From Bacillus sp. N13C7 (GTDB lineage Bacteria > Bacillota > Bacilli > Bacillales > Bacillaceae), in NCBI RefSeq assembly GCF_026790065.1, contig NZ_JALAMO010000019.1, positions 1 to 52,300 on the forward strand: DNA of 52,300 nt, given 5' to 3'. Position 1 is the stretch's first letter. Each line of letters starts with the position of its first letter. This document shows, piece by piece, positions 43,922 through 52,300 of this stretch. The position numbers and the translations under genes are program-made. The notes under the pieces are model-generated. The model ran no database searches. It was not told where the DNA came from and saw only the letters and a program-made list of their open reading frames with translations.

Positions 43922-45232
43922 ATGAGTCAAACAACAGCAAGCGTCACAACTGCCCAGTGGCAGCAAAAACGGGATCAATTTGTGTCAAAAGGTGTGAGCA
44001 ACGGCAACCGCAGTCTGGCGGTTAAAGGAGAAGGGGCTGAGCTGTACGATCTGGACGGCCGGAGATTTATTGATTTTGCAGGCGCCATTGGAACGTTAAA
44101 CGTCGGACACTCGCATCCGAAGGTGGTAGAAGCAGTGAAGCGGCAGGCAGAGGAGTTGATTCACCCGGGCTTCAATGTCATGATGTACCCGTCTTATATT
44201 GAATTAGCCGAAAAACTGTGCGGCATTGCTCCAGGCAGCCACGAGAAAAAAGCGATCTTCCTGAACTCAGGGGCGGAAGCGGTCGAAAACGCTGTGAAAA
44301 TCGCCAGAAAGTATACGAAGCGCCAAGGGGTTGTCTCGTTTACGCGCGGATTTCACGGGCGCACGAATATGACGATGAGCATGACGAGCAAGGTAAAACC
44401 TTATAAATTCGGCTTCGGGCCTTTTGCGTCAGAGGTTTATCAAGCGCCGTTCCCTTATTATTATCAAAAGCCGGCGGGCATGAGTGATGAAAGCTATGAC
44501 GACATGGTCATCCAAGCGTTCAATGATTTCTTTATCGCTACAGTCGCGCCTGAAACGGTAGCGTGTGTTGTGATGGAGCCAGTGCAGGGAGAAGGCGGGT
44601 TTATCATTCCTTCGAAGCGGTTTGTACAGCATGTCGCCAGATTCTGCAAAGAACATGGCATTGTGTTTGTCGCAGATGAAATTCAAACAGGCTTTGCCAG
44701 AACAGGCACTTATTTCGCGATTGAGCACTTTGATGTAGTGCCTGATCTGATTACGGTTTCTAAATCGCTTGCGGCAGGCCTGCCATTAAGCGGTGTGATC
44801 GGCCGCGCGGAAATGCTTGATGCAGCGGCGCCCGGAGAGCTGGGCGGCACGTATGCGGGAAGTCCGCTTGGGTGCGCGGCGGCGTTGGCTGTTTTGGGCA
44901 TTATTGAAGAAGAAGGCCTGAATAAACGTTCTGAGGAAATCGGCAAGATTATTGAAGAAAAAGCGTTTGAATGGAAAACAGAATACCCGTTCATCGGTGA
45001 CATCCGCAGACTCGGGGCAATGGCGGCAATCGAAATCGTCAAGGATCCAGACACGCGTGAGCCTGATAAAGCGAGAGCGGCAGCCATCGCAGCGTACGCG
45101 AATCAAAACGGATTACTGCTGCTGACAGCCGGGATCAACGGCAATATCATCCGCTTTCTGACACCGCTGGTTATTTCAGATGAGCTTTTGAATGAAGGGC
45201 TCAGCATCTTAGAGGCGGGCCTGCAAGCTTAA
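43922..45232 (+). CDS. gabT: 4-aminobutyrate aminotransferase
   Basis: This 436-residue class III aminotransferase converts GABA and 2-oxoglutarate to succinic semialdehyde and glutamate. The PLP lysine is at 281 ([11 protein letters not shown]), with the preceding [11 protein letters not shown] motif and the substrate-binding region [10 protein letters not shown] near the N-terminus. It starts at ATG 43922 with GACAGGGGGAC upstream. It is activated by GabR and followed by gabD. Confidence 0.97.
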   Translation: MSQTTASVTTAQWQQKRDQFVSKGVSNGNRSLAVKGEGAELYDLDGRRFIDFAGAIGTLNVGHSHPKVVEAVKRQAEELIHPGFNVMMYPSYIELAEKLCGIAPGSHEKKAIFLNSGAEAVENAVKIARKYTKRQGVVSFTRGFHGRTNMTMSMTSKVKPYKFGFGPFASEVYQAPFPYYYQKPAGMSDESYDDMVIQAFNDFFIATVAPETVACVVMEPVQGEGGFIIPSKRFVQHVARFCKEHGIVFVADEIQTGFARTGTYFAIEHFDVVPDLITVSKSLAAGLPLSGVIGRAEMLDAAAPGELGGTYAGSPLGCAAALAVLGIIEEEGLNKRSEEIGKIIEEKAFEWKTEYPFIGDIRRLGAMAAIEIVKDPDTREPDKARAAAIAAYANQNGLLLLTAGINGNIIRFLTPLVISDELLNEGLSILEAGLQA

Positions 45233-45300
45233 TTATTGGAAAGAAAACGGCTGGGTCTGCTATCATTTTAAGTAATCACGACAAGAAAGGAATGTTCAAT

Positions 45301-46689
45301 ATGCCAGATCAATTAACGGTCTACAACCCGGCTACGGGCGAGGAGATCAAAACGATTCCTCAGCAATCAGCCAAAGAAGTAGAAGAAGCCATTGAACGTT
45401 CACATCAAGCGTTTAAAACGTGGTCTAAAACATCAGCGAACGAAAGAGCGTCTCTTTTGAAAAAATGGTATGAGCTGATTGTAGAACATAAAGAAGAACT
45501 TGCAGATTTAATTACAAAGGAAAACGGAAAACCGTACCAGGAAGCAGTCGGCGAAGTGCTTTACGGCGCAGGCTATATCGAATGGTTCGCAGAGGAAGCG
45601 AAGCGCGTGTACGGAAGAACGGTGCCTGCTCCGACAACCGGTAAACGAATTGTTGTCACACGCCAGCCGGTCGGCCCTGTTGCTGCCATCACGCCTTGGA
45701 ATTTCCCGAATGCGATGATAACGCGGAAAGCGGCGCCTGCTCTTGCTGCCGGCTGTACATTTATCATCAAGCCGGCACCGGACACACCGCTGTCTGCCTA
45801 TGAGCTTGCGCGCCTCGCATATGAAGCGGGCATTCCGAAGGATGTTCTTCAGGTTGTCATCGGTGATGGAGAAGAAATCGGAAATGTGTTCACAAGCAGT
45901 CCGAAAATCCGCAAAATCACGTTTACAGGATCAACACCAGTAGGAAAAATCCTCATGAAAAACAGCGCGGACACCGTGAAACACATCTCCATGGAGCTCG
46001 GCGGACATGCACCGCTGATCGTGGATGAGGATGCAAATATTGATCTTGCCGTTGAACAAGCGATGGTGTCCAAATACCGCAACGCGGGTCAAACCTGCGT
46101 ATGTGCCAACCGCCTGATCGTTCATGAATCCATCAAAGATGAATTTGCTGCGAAACTGAGCGAGCAAGTGTCTAAGCTGAAAGTCGGAAATGGACTTGAA
46201 GAAGGCGTCAATGTCGGCCCGATCATCAACAAAAGAGGCTTCGAAAAAATCGTCAGCCAAATTGATGATGCGGTTGAAAAAGGCGCGAAAGTGATTGCTG
46301 GGGGCACATATGACCGAAACGATGACAAAGGGTGCTACTTTGTGAATCCGACAGTGCTCACCGATGTTGATACGTCCATGAATATCATGCACGAGGAAAC
46401 ATTCGGCCCGGTTGCGCCGATCGTCACGTTTTCTGATATTGATGAAGCGATTCAGCTTGCCAACGATACACCGTACGGTTTGGCTGCTTACTTCTTCACA
46501 GAAAACTACCGCCGCGGCATCTATATTTCCGAGAATCTTGAGTATGGCATTATCGGCTGGAATGACGGCGGACCGTCAGCGGTTCAAGCGCCATTTGGCG
46601 GAATGAAAGAAAGCGGCATCGGCCGTGAAGGCGGTTCAGAAGGCATTGAGCCGTACCTTGAAACAAAATATATGTCCATTGGTTTGTAA
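45301..46689 (+). CDS. gabD: Succinate-semialdehyde dehydrogenase
   Basis: This 462-residue aldehyde dehydrogenase oxidises succinic semialdehyde to succinate using NAD(P)+. The catalytic residues are Cys266 (GQTCVCANR) and Glu232 (MELGGHAP); the NAD motif FTGSTPVG is present. I use the ATG at 45301, nine bases after AGAAAGGA; an ATG at 45292 in frame is too close to that site. It ends the gabTD operon with a strong terminator. Confidence 0.97.
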   Translation: MPDQLTVYNPATGEEIKTIPQQSAKEVEEAIERSHQAFKTWSKTSANERASLLKKWYELIVEHKEELADLITKENGKPYQEAVGEVLYGAGYIEWFAEEAKRVYGRTVPAPTTGKRIVVTRQPVGPVAAITPWNFPNAMITRKAAPALAAGCTFIIKPAPDTPLSAYELARLAYEAGIPKDVLQVVIGDGEEIGNVFTSSPKIRKITFTGSTPVGKILMKNSADTVKHISMELGGHAPLIVDEDANIDLAVEQAMVSKYRNAGQTCVCANRLIVHESIKDEFAAKLSEQVSKLKVGNGLEEGVNVGPIINKRGFEKIVSQIDDAVEKGAKVIAGGTYDRNDDKGCYFVNPTVLTDVDTSMNIMHEETFGPVAPIVTFSDIDEAIQLANDTPYGLAAYFFTENYRRGIYISENLEYGIIGWNDGGPSAVQAPFGGMKESGIGREGGSEGIEPYLETKYMSIGL

Positions 46690-46706
46690 AAGAATGCAAG
46701 CTCCTG

Positions 46707-46737
46707 AGAGCTGCCGGATCTTCCGGCAGCTCTTTTT
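46707..46737 (+). terminator. Terminator of gabTD
   Basis: A perfect 11-base-pair stem GAGCTGCCGGA/TCCGGCAGCTC with a three-base loop is followed by five T. Confidence 0.9.
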
Positions 46738-46746
46738 GTGTTCCGG

Positions 46747-46776
46747 CGAATAATCACAACAATTCCAGCCAAAATA
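46747..46776 (+). promoter_or_regulatory. Candidate sigma-G promoter of glcU-gdh
   Basis: CGAATA (-35) and CAAAATA (-10) are 17 bases apart, against a sigma-G consensus of TGAATA and CATACTA. It starts 65 bases before the glcU start codon. The operon is known to be made in the forespore under sigma-G. Confidence 0.6.
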
Positions 46777-46811
46777 ACAGCAAATACATTTTGAAAGAAG
46801 GTTCCCCAACA

Positions 46812-47675
46812 ATGGATTTATTATTGGCTCTTCTCCCGGCTTTGTTTTGGGGGAGCATTGTTCTCTTCAATGTGAAATTAGGCGGCGGGCCGTACAGCCA
46901 GACCCTGGGAACGACGATCGGGGCGCTCATTGTTTCGATCGTGATTTACTTTTTTGTTCAGCCCGTTCTGTCACTGCGCATTTTTATTGTTGGAATCGTA
47001 TCCGGCTTATTTTGGTCACTTGGGCAAGCCAACCAGCTGAAAAGCATTGAATTGATGGGTGTATCTAAAACAATGCCGATTTCCACAGGAATGCAGCTCG
47101 TTTCCACCTCGCTGTTCGGTGTGATCGTGTTCCGCGAATGGTCAACACCGATTGCGATTACGCTTGGCATTCTCGCTCTGATCTTTATCATTGTGGGAAT
47201 TATTCTCACATCTTTGGAAGATAAGAAGGATAAAAAAGAAGGCGAGCCAAGCAACTTGAAAAAGGGCATTTTGATTCTCCTTGTCTCGACTCTTGGTTAT
47301 TTGGTTTATGTCGTCGTGGCTAGGTTGTTCAATGTGTCCGGCTGGTCGGCACTGCTGCCGCAGGCGATTGGCATGGTGGTTGGAGGGTTGGTTTTAACCT
47401 ATAGACACAAACCCTTTAACAAGTATGCGATCCGAAATATTCTCCCAGGTTTAATCTGGGCAGGCGGAAATATGTTTTTGTTTATTTCTCAGCCGCGAGT
47501 TGGCGTTGCAACAAGCTTTTCCCTATCTCAAATGGGAATTGTCATTTCTACGCTCGGCGGCATATTCATCCTGCGTGAAAAGAAAACGAAACGCCAGCTG
47601 ATTGCTATCGCGATCGGGATCATCTTAATTATTGCTGCCGCTGTATTTTTAGGGATTGCCAAAACAAATTCATAA
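46812..47675 (+). CDS. glcU: Glucose uptake permease GlcU
   Basis: This 287-residue permease of the GRP family has about ten short hydrophobic helices and a charged loop in the middle (EDKKDKKEGEPSNLKKG). It imports glucose by proton symport, here for the spore dehydrogenase encoded directly after. The ATG at 46812 lies ten bases after GAAAGAAGG; the frame's upstream TTG has no ribosome site. Confidence 0.94.
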   Translation: MDLLLALLPALFWGSIVLFNVKLGGGPYSQTLGTTIGALIVSIVIYFFVQPVLSLRIFIVGIVSGLFWSLGQANQLKSIELMGVSKTMPISTGMQLVSTSLFGVIVFREWSTPIAITLGILALIFIIVGIILTSLEDKKDKKEGEPSNLKKGILILLVSTLGYLVYVVVARLFNVSGWSALLPQAIGMVVGGLVLTYRHKPFNKYAIRNILPGLIWAGGNMFLFISQPRVGVATSFSLSQMGIVISTLGGIFILREKKTKRQLIAIAIGIILIIAAAVFLGIAKTNS

Positions 47676-48479
<804 letters not shown>

Positions 48480-48481
48480 AT

Positions 48482-48520
48482 AAAAAAGCGACCCAGACAT
48501 GACATCTGGATCGCTTTTTT
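48482..48520. terminator. Bidirectional terminator between gdh and ycnI
   Basis: AAAAAAGCGA-CCAGA pairs with TCTGG-TCGCTTTTTT around a seven-base loop, with T runs on both strands, two bases after the gdh stop and three before that of ycnI. Confidence 0.85.
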
Positions 48521-48522
48521 TA

Positions 48523-49137
48523 TTATGCACGCTTTTTCTTTACAAGAGCCGCTACAGATAAAATTATGGCAGCCGCAGACAGCACAATCGCTGTGATGTC
48601 TAGAGCAGAAGAGCCTGAGTTGTCGGAATCGTCTTCCGTTTTCGTTGCGCCGTGCTCATCTGTCACTTGCTTTGCAGCGGTAATGTTTGTAATGGAATGA
48701 GGTGTATCCGCATCCTCGTCACCTGTCCACTCAACTATGCTGCCGTCTTTGTAGTATTGGTAGGCGTCCCAGGCGGCTTCCTCGGCTTTTCCAGGGTTTT
48801 TGGCAACAAAGGTAAACTGCTGGAACTGTCCTTCCTGAATGCCGCCGCCAGTTGCTTCCCACGTCACGGATACTGATTTGTCATCATGTTTCTGAGTGGA
48901 TACCTTCCAGCCCGGGATTGGCTCGTATTGCTGGAATTCAACATCCTTTGGCATCTTGAGGACAACCTTTGTTGTCGGCAGATTTTTCTCAGAAGGAACC
49001 TTCATTATATAAGTCTCCCAAGAGCCTGCAGCGGATTCAGCAGGCTTTACAGTAACGTGCGCGCTGGCTGGGGCCGTAAAGAATAAGAGGGAGCCAACAA
49101 TAGCGGGACATAGTGTGAATGCGATTTTTTTCAACAA
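48523..49137 (-). CDS. ycnI: Copper-binding protein YcnI (DUF1775)
   Basis: This 204-residue exported protein has a signal peptide of about 26 residues ending in ASA, so the mature chain starts with His27 (HVTVKPAES). In YcnI an N-terminal histidine together with a tryptophan forms a Cu(II) site (monohistidine brace). The DUF1775 domain follows, then a Ser/Asp-rich linker and a C-terminal helix with KKKRA that anchors it to the membrane. The start is TTG at 49137, eight bases after AAAGGAG; a GTG nine bases earlier overlaps the ribosome site. It is in one operon with ycnJ. Confidence 0.93.
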   Translation of the reverse strand: MLKKIAFTLCPAIVGSLLFFTAPASAHVTVKPAESAAGSWETYIMKVPSEKNLPTTKVVLKMPKDVEFQQYEPIPGWKVSTQKHDDKSVSVTWEATGGGIQEGQFQQFTFVAKNPGKAEEAAWDAYQYYKDGSIVEWTGDEDADTPHSITNITAAKQVTDEHGATKTEDDSDNSGSSALDITAIVLSAAAIILSVAALVKKKRA

Positions 49138-49150
49138 CTTAAACACTCCT

Positions 49151-50776
49151 TTAATTGGTCTTTGTAAAGATGATATTGATTTCGTTAAAGTCTCCGGTCA
49201 GCCCGTGGACTTTGACCTTCCAGTTGCCCTTTTCATTAATGGACAGGTTTTCATCCTGGAAAACGCCTTCTGATGTCTCTTTTAATTGAAACGTGCTTTT
49301 GTTTTCACTTCCTGACAGGCCTGTTTTATAAACGGTTAGCGTAATTTGCTGGATGTTTTTCACCGGGTTGCCGTTATGGTCGGTGATTCGCAGCTCAAAT
49401 ACGTTTTTGCCTGGCTGGTTCGGGCTGATGCTGAGAGACACGCTTTGCCCGTTTTCAATGGCTTTTGTTTGGTAGAACGGTGTTGGCGCAGGCTCAGGCG
49501 GGCTTGGCAGACTTGTAAACACGGCCGCTGTGATCAATACGGCGATGCCGATTGCCCATTCCGCTTTCAGCGTTCGGCTGATTCCTGTGCGGCGCTGCTT
49601 TCTGGTCAGCAGAAAATGAACCGCGCCTAAGACCAGCATCAAAACAAACAATCCGCTTTTCACTAAAAGAGCTTGCCCGTACGCAGTATGAAACAGTGAA
49701 TCCATCGAACGAATGATAAAAAAGCCATTAAGCAAGCCTGAAAACAAAATGACGCCGACGGCAGTAAGCGCCCACGGGGAGAACCGTCTGACCGTTTCCC
49801 ATGCGAACGTTTTATCAGGCTGCTTCCATTCTTTTGCGAGCAGCAACACGAGTGCCGCTACCCCGCCGACCCAAATGGTAGCGGAAGATAAATGAAGGAA
49901 ATCCATCAAAATGCCGACCGCTTTTTCTTCAACGACAGCTGCATGCCCGGTAAATGCTTTGGCAAGCAGGAGAGCGAAATAGAAAATGAGCGGCGCTGTC
50001 CAATAGCTGAAGGACGAAAAGCGGTTTTTTCGTATCGCAGGGATTACAGACAGTGCAAGCAGCACATACAGCACGGTCTGTATGATCCAGATGGTGCCGC
50101 CGGCAGTCTCAAACAGTGTTTCTCTGATGTAGCCCGGCTGGAAGGCGCTGCCCCAGCCGCCGCCCGCGTTTGCTTTTGTCTGAATCGGAAGCTGAAGCAA
50201 AAGCGCCAGACCCAGTGCGGTGATGGAGACTATCAGGATGCGCCTTGTCCGTTTGGTGAGCTGTTCTGAGTTCCCTTTATACCAGAAGAGATGGAAGAAA
50301 ACCGTCCCGATAAACAGAGATAAGGCTGTATACAGAATGGCACGGTCCGTGGCTGTTCCCAGATTCAGCGCGGAACCGGCTGCTTTTTGGCCGCTGAATC
50401 CGCCATCCGCTTTTCCGATGCTGAATGGAATGACGCCGGAAACAGGATGCCCGTCTGCGGACACGGCGTTCCATTCGGCCCTGTACACATCATGCGGCAG
50501 ATTCTTTTTCAGCTTCACCGTCATGATGTGATTGTTATCTTTTTTAATTTCAGTCTTGTCCAAATCCACCCGATCGCCGTTTGAATTATAAACTTTAATG
50601 TAATGAAACCCTTCTTCAACCGGTTCATTAAATTCGATTTCCACCTGTGCTGGGGCGCTTTTTAATTCGCTGTTTTCCCCAGGTGAAGATTTGACAATAT
50701 AGGCGTGAGCAAAGCTTGTTTTCGGCAGGAAAACAAGAAAAAGCAGAAGGATGATCCACCATCTGTTTTGCTTCAT
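49151..50776 (-). CDS. ycnJ: Copper importer YcnJ (CopC-CopD fusion)
   Basis: This protein of about 541 residues has a signal peptide cleaved before His24 (A-HAYIVKSSP), a CopC-type copper-binding domain (about 24-120), eight or so membrane helices of the CopD domain (about 140-430), and a C-terminal extracellular YtkA-like domain (about 445-541). It takes up copper under limitation and is repressed by YcnK. The ATG at 50776 or a GTG just before it are both served by AAGGTGG. It is encoded upstream of ycnI in one transcript. Confidence 0.94.
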   Translation of the reverse strand: MKQNRWWIILLLFLVFLPKTSFAHAYIVKSSPGENSELKSAPAQVEIEFNEPVEEGFHYIKVYNSNGDRVDLDKTEIKKDNNHIMTVKLKKNLPHDVYRAEWNAVSADGHPVSGVIPFSIGKADGGFSGQKAAGSALNLGTATDRAILYTALSLFIGTVFFHLFWYKGNSEQLTKRTRRILIVSITALGLALLLQLPIQTKANAGGGWGSAFQPGYIRETLFETAGGTIWIIQTVLYVLLALSVIPAIRKNRFSSFSYWTAPLIFYFALLLAKAFTGHAAVVEEKAVGILMDFLHLSSATIWVGGVAALVLLLAKEWKQPDKTFAWETVRRFSPWALTAVGVILFSGLLNGFFIIRSMDSLFHTAYGQALLVKSGLFVLMLVLGAVHFLLTRKQRRTGISRTLKAEWAIGIAVLITAAVFTSLPSPPEPAPTPFYQTKAIENGQSVSLSISPNQPGKNVFELRITDHNGNPVKNIQQITLTVYKTGLSGSENKSTFQLKETSEGVFQDENLSINEKGNWKVKVHGLTGDFNEINIIFTKTN

Positions 50777-50810
50777 CACTCAAACACCACCTTCCGCTGT
50801 ATATGTTGTG

Positions 50811-51383
50811 TTATGTCTTGGTGCAGGTGCAGCGCTTTTTTCTGTCTTGAAGCATGTCCTCCAGCGCCTGGTCGAAGGTGCGGACGGCTCCGCCGAATCC
50901 TTTTTGAAACCGTTCGGCATGGTCGAGTGTCGCAAACGGAATCGCCTGCGGCTGGCAGCAGTGCAGGTTTAATTCAGCGTTGACGACGAAATAAGCCGAA
51001 CCGGCACTGACCGTTGTGTGTAACAGAAAATCTCTGCAAATCAAGTGTGAAACCTCTTCCGTTTTATCTGCGTAACGCAAGAACGCGCAATGTGCGCAGC
51101 ATAGCTGTTCAATGTCTTGGTTTACCGTAATCAGCTGAACCGAATGGGCCTGATTGACCGGCTTCAGACAGTAGCTGCACATATGATCTGCTTGAGGTGT
51201 CCGGGCTGGGAGCGTGATGCCGCCGGCCGTTTTAATGACCTGATTTGACTGAACCAGCTGATTGACATCTCTGTATACCGTCATTTCCGAAACGCCAAAC
51301 CGTGCGCTGATATCAGAAATTCTGAGCGCGCCTTCTTCTTTCAGCCACTTCAGTATGTGTTGCTGTCTATTAATCGGAAGCAT
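50811..51383 (-). CDS. ycnK: Copper-responsive repressor YcnK
   Basis: This 190-residue regulator has a DeoR-type winged helix (about 5-58, ISDISARFGVSEMTVYRDVNQL) fused to a NosL-like metal-binding domain. Potential copper ligands are Cys69/Cys72, Cys95/Cys96/Cys99 and Cys142/Cys143, with two more in the C-terminal tail. It represses ycnJ when copper is sufficient. The start ATG has GGAGGGGATG upstream. It is the first gene of the copper cluster, 34 bases upstream of ycnJ. Confidence 0.94.
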   Translation of the reverse strand: MLPINRQQHILKWLKEEGALRISDISARFGVSEMTVYRDVNQLVQSNQVIKTAGGITLPARTPQADHMCSYCLKPVNQAHSVQLITVNQDIEQLCCAHCAFLRYADKTEEVSHLICRDFLLHTTVSAGSAYFVVNAELNLHCCQPQAIPFATLDHAERFQKGFGGAVRTFDQALEDMLQDRKKRCTCTKT

Positions 51384-51457
51384 TCATACATCCCCTCCAT
51401 TAAGATCTATTTAAGCGTAGAGGATTTTGGAGACAGAGACAAGTAAGCTGATGATAA

Positions 51458-51473
51458 AAAATGTGAAAATGTG
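51458..51473. promoter_or_regulatory. Tandem octamer repeat between ycnK and ycnL
   Basis: AAAATGTG occurs twice without a gap, in the 164-base region between the divergent ycnK and ycnL starts. It could be a binding site for YcnK or CsoR; this is inferred from position only. Confidence 0.35.
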
Positions 51474-51506
51474 TTGAACAGCAACAAAACGAAACAGAAG
51501 GGACTC

Positions 51507-51515
51507 TGGTATAAT
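51507..51515 (+). promoter_or_regulatory. Extended -10 promoter of ycnL
   Basis: TGGTATAAT combines a perfect TATAAT with TG one base upstream, 32 bases before the ycnL start codon. No clear -35 is seen. Confidence 0.65.
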
Positions 51516-51547
51516 AGACATATGGAATGGAAAGTGAGGAATACCCT

Positions 51548-51901
51548 ATGAAAGAAACCCTATGCCCGAACTGCGGCAAACCTTTGACAGGCGACATGGT
51601 CAGATCGTCAAATGTACCTTGTCAATTTCGCTGCGGACACTGCCGGGAACGGCTTTATGAATATAAAGTATCAGCACCGATTATGCTGGTGTCATTAGCA
51701 GTCATCGTGCTGCTCATTTATCTGCTGCTGCTCCTTCGCAATGCGGCAGGCTCAATGCTGCCGGCCGTACAGCACGTGCCGATGGCCGTGTTTGCGCTCG
51801 TATGCGCCTATCCCGTTTTTATTGTGAGTGAGCGTATGATCGCAAAGTACGTGATTCAAAACGGCAATATTATTTATAGAAGAAAGAGAAAAGGCTCCTG
51901 A
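51548..51901 (+). CDS. ycnL: Zinc-ribbon two-helix membrane protein YcnL
   Basis: This 117-residue protein has an N-terminal zinc ribbon with two CxxC knuckles (CPNC and CGHC, residues about 6-9 and 26-29), followed by two membrane helices (about 40-60 and 70-95) and a basic tail (RRKRKGS). Its function is unknown; older annotation as a reductase is not obvious from the sequence. The ATG at 51548 has GTGAGGA eight bases upstream; an ATG 21 bases earlier in the frame lacks one. It is divergent from ycnK, so copper control is possible. Confidence 0.82.
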   Translation: MKETLCPNCGKPLTGDMVRSSNVPCQFRCGHCRERLYEYKVSAPIMLVSLAVIVLLIYLLLLLRNAAGSMLPAVQHVPMAVFALVCAYPVFIVSERMIAKYVIQNGNIIYRRKRKGS

Positions 51902-51916
51902 TACCGGTCTTATCCC

Positions 51917-52300
51917 TGTCAAGTAGACAGCCACAAAAAGCCTAAGCAACCAGTGTGTTACGGTATTCTACCGGAGCACACTGGTTTAATTTTTTCTGGA
52001 ATCGTTCGTGATTATAGAATTGAATGTAATCCTCAATGCTTTTGTGAAGCTCTTCTTCGGTTTGACACGTCGAAAAATATGCATTCTCTGTTTTGAGATG
52101 CGAGAAAAACGATTCGATACAGGCATTATCTAGGCAGTTTCCCTTACGGGAATGGCTGCCTTTCAAACCAACGGTTTCAAGTCGCTTTTGATATGCTTTT
52201 GTTGTATATTGGAAGCCTTGGTCAGAATGGAGGATAGCTCCCTGGACGTCCCGTTGGGCTGTCATACTTTCCACTGTATAAGATCATTTCGTTTTGACAG
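51917..52300 (-). mobile_element. Remnant of an IS3-family insertion sequence (partial)
   Basis: The segment from about 51917 to beyond the window edge is the right part of an IS3-family element. The probable outer end is TGTCAAGTAGACAG, 15 bases after the ycnL stop, since insertion sequences of this family begin with TG. The other end lies outside the window. There is no matching element in this place in strain 168 as I recall, where mtlA follows ycnL. Confidence 0.7.
51942..52300 (-). pseudogene. Transposase OrfB fragment, frameshifted (IS3 family, IS150 group)
   Basis: The C-terminal part of a DDE transposase is preserved: HSDQGFQYT with the second Asp, then exactly 35 residues to the Glu of ACIESFFSHLKTE, then the family end YNHERFQKKLNQCAP. 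The frame is closed upstream by TGA at 52286-52284. In another frame just before it, the bases encode SKRNDL, a stretch that normally precedes TVESM in such proteins. This indicates a small deletion with frameshift near 52275-52280, so the enzyme is not functional. Confidence 0.8.

Noticed and set aside
48895..50500. Open frames antisense to ycnI and ycnJ (for example 49892-50269)
   Set aside because: They are shadows of conserved membrane and copper-binding domains and lack ribosome sites and family motifs.

Overview
The window is chromosomal DNA from a member of the Bacillus subtilis group. Nearly every gene, its order and its spacing match the B. subtilis region running from the surfactin operon to the copper genes: srfAB-srfAC-srfAD-ycxA-ycxB-ycxC-ycxD-sfp-yczE-tcyCBA-bsdABCD-yclD to yclQ-ycnB to ycnE-yczG-gabRTD-glcU-gdh-ycnIJKL. 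It is not a copy of laboratory strain 168. The sfp gene is full length (224 codons), many proteins differ from the 168 versions as I remember them, and a broken IS3-family transposase lies downstream of ycnL. A wild surfactin producer, either another B. subtilis subspecies or a close sister species, fits best.

Layout. 1-10.9 kb: the 3' end of the surfactin synthetase operon, an MFS transporter (ycxA), membrane genes ycxB and ycxC, a MocR-type regulator (ycxD) and the phosphopantetheinyl transferase sfp. 11-14 kb: yczE and a cystine ABC importer (tcyABC). 14.1-17.9 kb: the phenolic acid decarboxylase locus (bsdA divergent from bsdBCD-yclD). 17.9-22.5 kb: a hydrolase (yclE), a peptide transporter (yclF), a beta-helix protein of unknown role (yclG) and a small membrane protein (yczF). 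22.7-26.7 kb: the gerK germinant receptor. 26.8-31.2 kb: a MacB-like exporter (yclHI) divergent from the two-component system yclJK. 31.3-32.6 kb: the rapC-phrC quorum-sensing pair. 32.7-34.3 kb: a 36-codon YjcZ-type spore protein and aspartokinase III. 34.6-38.3 kb: a Fur-controlled petrobactin uptake system (yclNOPQ). 38.4-42.4 kb: a drug-efflux MFS gene with its TetR regulator, a quinone/nitroreductase pair, and an ArsR-type regulator. 42.4-46.7 kb: GABA use (gabR divergent from gabTD). 46.8-48.5 kb: the spore glucose uptake and dehydrogenase operon (glcU-gdh). 48.5-51.9 kb: the copper genes ycnIJ-ycnK-ycnL. 51.9-52.3 kb: the transposase remnant.

Functional links. Sfp activates the carrier domains of the Srf proteins. 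RapC and the PhrC pentapeptide (ERGMT) control ComA, the known activator of srf, so both the output and part of the input of one quorum-sensing circuit lie in this window. YclJ sites in front of yclHI, GabR sites in front of gabT, and a very similar half-site arrangement in front of ycxD show local regulators acting on their neighbours. Many convergent pairs share a hairpin terminator that overlaps a stop codon; ycxD and sfp are the exception.

I found no previously undescribed multi-gene system. The most useful new leads are regulatory: a predicted leaderless yczG mRNA, a candidate YcxD operator, a palindrome in front of ycnC, a palindrome between ycnE and yczG, and a terminator-free convergent junction at sfp. 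All homology statements come from recall and motif reading, with no database search.
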